Shown here: positions 7,258 to 9,039 of the stretch, piece by piece | How positions within the stretch are numbered: position 1 is the first letter of the stretch | Layout of the letters: the number at the start of each line of letters is the position of its first letter | Assembly (NCBI GenBank): GCA_046756445.1 | Contig: JBHHWI010000117.1 | Coordinates: 1 to 9,039, forward strand | Length of the DNA stretch: 9,039 nt | Reading direction: 5' to 3' | DNA from: JACZWL01 sp046756445 | GTDB lineage: Bacteria; Pseudomonadota; Gammaproteobacteria; Steroidobacterales; Woeseiaceae | Position numbers and translations under genes: made by a program | The notes under the pieces: generated by a model | Seen by the model: the letters and a program-made list of their open reading frames with translations, nothing else | What the model was told of the DNA's origin: nothing | The model's database searches: none

Positions 7258-8073
7258 CTATTTCAACCCGGCCAGGTGATCCACGATCATCTCCACCTCG
7301 CTGACATACATCTGCTGCGCATAAGTATTCGGCATGAGGTTCGGCATAAACCCCTGCGCGATTTCTGCGTTCGGGTCGAGGATGGCGCGTCGCAGGTATG
7401 CCCTGTCGCGCCTGGCACCGATCGGGCTGAGGTCCGGGCCTATTTGCCCCCCGGTCCCCTCGAATGCGTGGCATGCGGTGCAGGCAAACCGAGTAAAGGC
7501 TTCCTCGGGTGACTGGAGCGGTCGCGCGGCTGCCGCTGCCTTTGCATCCTCCTGCACATCGGCGGTGTCGGCCGGTATCTGCACGGTGACATCCAGGCCC
7601 CAGCGATCTTGTAGATAAGCGATAACGGCCGAGACTTCCGCCTCCGACAAACGGGCGCTCCCGCCTGAGGCAGCCGGCATCGGGCTTTCGGTGTCATTCG
7701 TGCCCGCCTTGCCAAAACCGACGACTACGTAAACCGAGGGCTCCAGCATGGATTCACGCAGATACGCTTCCACGGTCTCTGCCTGACCGCCATAGCGGGC
7801 ATCGCGCAGTCGCTCAGCGATAGTTGCGGCGGCGTTGTCCAGCAACGGCGCCCGTTCGCCAACGGGATTGTGGCACAAGGTGCAGGTTCCCTTTCCGTTG
7901 AATATCCTGTCCCCCAGGGCGACGAAACTCTCCATCGTCATCGCACTCAGGTCCAGTTCTTCTTCTACCGGCGGCGGAGCGGGCTCCAGCTGAGGGATCC
8001 CGAAATTGGAAAACAGCGTGAAGAGGCCGATGGTCAACAGACCGAAGGCAACGACTTTTGCAAGATTCGTCAT
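7258..8073 (-). CDS. Membrane-anchored dihaem cytochrome c
   Basis: A 271-residue protein. The start chosen is the ATG overlapping the upstream TGA by 4 bases (ATGA), with GGAAGG about 10 bases upstream; an earlier in-frame ATG would put 98 hydrophilic, arginine-rich residues inside the bd-like gene. Residues about 4-22 form one hydrophobic segment, an uncleaved anchor or signal, followed by a proline/glutamate-rich linker (27-40). Haem c sites are CTLCH at 64-68 and CTACH at 198-202. Likely axial methionines are M132 (SPMP) for the first domain and M247 (LMPN) for the second. The second domain, with its IGPDL stretch and the DPNAEI...MPNTY ending, resembles the cytochrome c domains attached to CoxB of caa3-type oxidases. 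Its probable role is to carry electrons at the periplasmic face to or from the bd-like subunit encoded immediately upstream. Direction of electron flow is inferred. Confidence 0.88.
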   Translation of the reverse strand: MTNLAKVVAFGLLTIGLFTLFSNFGIPQLEPAPPPVEEELDLSAMTMESFVALGDRIFNGKGTCTLCHNPVGERAPLLDNAAATIAERLRDARYGGQAETVEAYLRESMLEPSVYVVVGFGKAGTNDTESPMPAASGGSARLSEAEVSAVIAYLQDRWGLDVTVQIPADTADVQEDAKAAAAARPLQSPEEAFTRFACTACHAFEGTGGQIGPDLSPIGARRDRAYLRRAILDPNAEIAQGFMPNLMPNTYAQQMYVSEVEMIVDHLAGLK

Positions 8074-9039
8074 GCTGGGCGTGCCTTCCAGTAATGCGCG
8101 GCGCTGGCTTGTCGCCCCGCAAGCTGGCTCAGCCAGAAGATGAAAATCACCAGCATCAGAAAAATAATCGCCCCGATGGACACGACATTGGCCGCGTATC
8201 CCAGTGTCGGCGTAAAAGCGTCCGCAGAGGCATCGCGGAAAATATCTTTTACGTGCCAGTGCTGCCTCAGGCCGAAGCGGATGTAGCCCATCAGCCCCAT
8301 CAACCAGGTGAACGCAACCGCCAGCAGGAACAGGGCATACTGGGCCCTGTCGGGAATACGTCCCCAATGCAGCGGAGCGACCTGTTTTGCGCCTTTGTAC
8401 ATCAACGCATCGATGATGGTACTTGCCACGATGATGGTCAGGGTCGTCAGCACCTGCGGTATGGAAGAGGCAACCTTATATGCAGTATTGGTGAAGTAAC
8501 CGTGATAGACGCCCAGGAAGAGAATATTCAGGATGCCGGTGGCAAACAATGCGAACAGGACGGCATTGCCTGTCTTTACCCATGACACGGTCGGTATCCT
8601 GTTGGCACGCCGGTAGATCAGAAAGCTGACGGTCGTGAAGATGATCATCGTGTTCACGGCGATATTCTTCGCCGGCATGATCCCGAGCGGACCGAGGTAC
8701 TTGTGATACGGCCCGCCGAGTGCTTTCAATTCTTCATTGGAAAGCACCAGGGTATGCGGTGTGAACCAGACCAGAAAGGCGGCGATGATCACAATCGCCA
8801 GGTACTTGACGAACTTGTTGTAGCGTACTGCGCCGTCGCTGCGACCCATGCCGCACCACAGATAGTAGTTGGCGGATAGAAACAGGGTGCCGATCAGTAC
8901 GGCCTGGATGATAAAGAGCCAGGCGAAAATGCCGCCCATGGAAGTGATGCCCATCTGCTGGCTATAGGCATAGATTTCCGCCGTCAGGTAGTAGCCGGCA
9001 AACGGCAGTGGCAGCAGCGCGGAGATGGCGATGAAGTTG
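8070..9039 (-). CDS. Cytochrome bd-family subunit I (CydA-like), C-terminal part, truncated by the window edge
   Basis: The frame is open to the right edge; an internal ATG at 8954 is not the start, because 28 more in-frame residues (beginning NFIAISALLPLPFAGYY) precede it and look like membrane protein. About 322 residues are visible with some eight hydrophobic helices, so this is an integral inner-membrane protein. Near the end an LRQHW motif (residues 257-261 of the visible part), followed by a final helix, sits where CydA proteins carry GRQPW, and the tryptophan/glycine-rich helix before it also aligns by eye. CydA subunits bind haems b/d and reduce O2. No loop between helices exceeds about 35 residues, so the long hydrophilic Q-loop of quinol oxidases is absent from this part. 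The helix expected to carry the b558 methionine ligand has IPQV and no Met. Together with the downstream cytochromes c, this suggests a cytochrome c-linked bd-like enzyme. The N-terminal haem ligands and any CydB are outside the window. Confidence 0.75.
   Translation of the reverse strand, partial: NFIAISALLPLPFAGYYLTAEIYAYSQQMGITSMGGIFAWLFIIQAVLIGTLFLSANYYLWCGMGRSDGAVRYNKFVKYLAIVIIAAFLVWFTPHTLVLSNEELKALGGPYHKYLGPLGIMPAKNIAVNTMIIFTTVSFLIYRRANRIPTVSWVKTGNAVLFALFATGILNILFLGVYHGYFTNTAYKVASSIPQVLTTLTIIVASTIIDALMYKGAKQVAPLHWGRIPDRAQYALFLLAVAFTWLMGLMGYIRFGLRQHWHVKDIFRDASADAFTPTLGYAANVVSIGAIIFLMLVIFIFWLSQLAGRQASAAHYWKARPA
8084..8089 (-). promoter_or_regulatory. Ribosome binding site for the dihaem cytochrome
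   Basis: Reads GGAAGG on the minus strand, 10 bases before the ATG at 8073; it lies inside the end of the bd-like gene and supports the internal start over a longer form. Confidence 0.5.

Noticed and set aside
8074..8367. Longer start for the dihaem cytochrome at 8367
   Set aside because: The extra 98 residues overlap the bd-like gene, have no domain and would hide the membrane anchor; the ATGA start at 8073 has a ribosome binding site.
1..9039. tRNA, rRNA, CRISPR array, insertion sequence or prophage part
   Set aside because: No direct repeats with spacers, no transposase or integrase motifs, and virtually all of the window is filled by coherent coding sequence.

Overview
The window is a single, gap-free, minus-strand gene cluster of eight genes, read from the right edge to the left. 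All eight point the same way. Five of the seven junctions are 4-base ATGA overlaps, one is a 1-base TGATG overlap, and the widest gap is 15 bases. It therefore looks like part of one long operon whose promoter lies beyond the right edge. The moderately GC-rich sequence, the Sec-exported multi-haem cytochromes and the membrane respiratory proteins point to a Gram-negative respiring bacterium. The style of the bd-like protein and of the haem-b/c cytochrome recalls nitrite-, sulfur- or other lithotroph-type respiratory clusters such as those of Nitrospira, but the taxon cannot be fixed from this window.

Right half (about 9039 to 4750), electron transfer: a 5'-truncated CydA-like cytochrome bd-family subunit with no long quinol-binding loop; a membrane-anchored dihaem cytochrome c; a cytochrome c with three membrane helices and one haem; a periplasmic protein with two haem-c domains fused to an ethylbenzene-dehydrogenase/NxrC-type haem-b domain and a C-terminal anchor; and a 62-residue two-helix membrane protein. 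Five CXXCH sites are visible.

Left half (about 4752 to 69), tetrapyrrole-related and stress genes: a tandem universal stress protein with a long tail holding four PCP_red-like repeats (the domain found at the C-terminus of the protochlorophyllide reductase subunit BchB/ChlB); a NirJ/AhbC-type radical SAM/SPASM enzyme carrying a fifth PCP_red domain; and a HemY-type protoporphyrinogen/coproporphyrinogen oxidase.

Working hypothesis (inference): the left-hand genes make, modify or deliver a tetrapyrrole, perhaps a non-standard haem, for one of the cytochromes encoded on the right, most plausibly the bd-like subunit or the haem-b domain protein. The sharing of PCP_red domains between the stress protein and the radical SAM enzyme is the most distinctive signal. 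Only 68 bases at the left edge are non-coding; no RNA gene, mobile element or CRISPR was seen.
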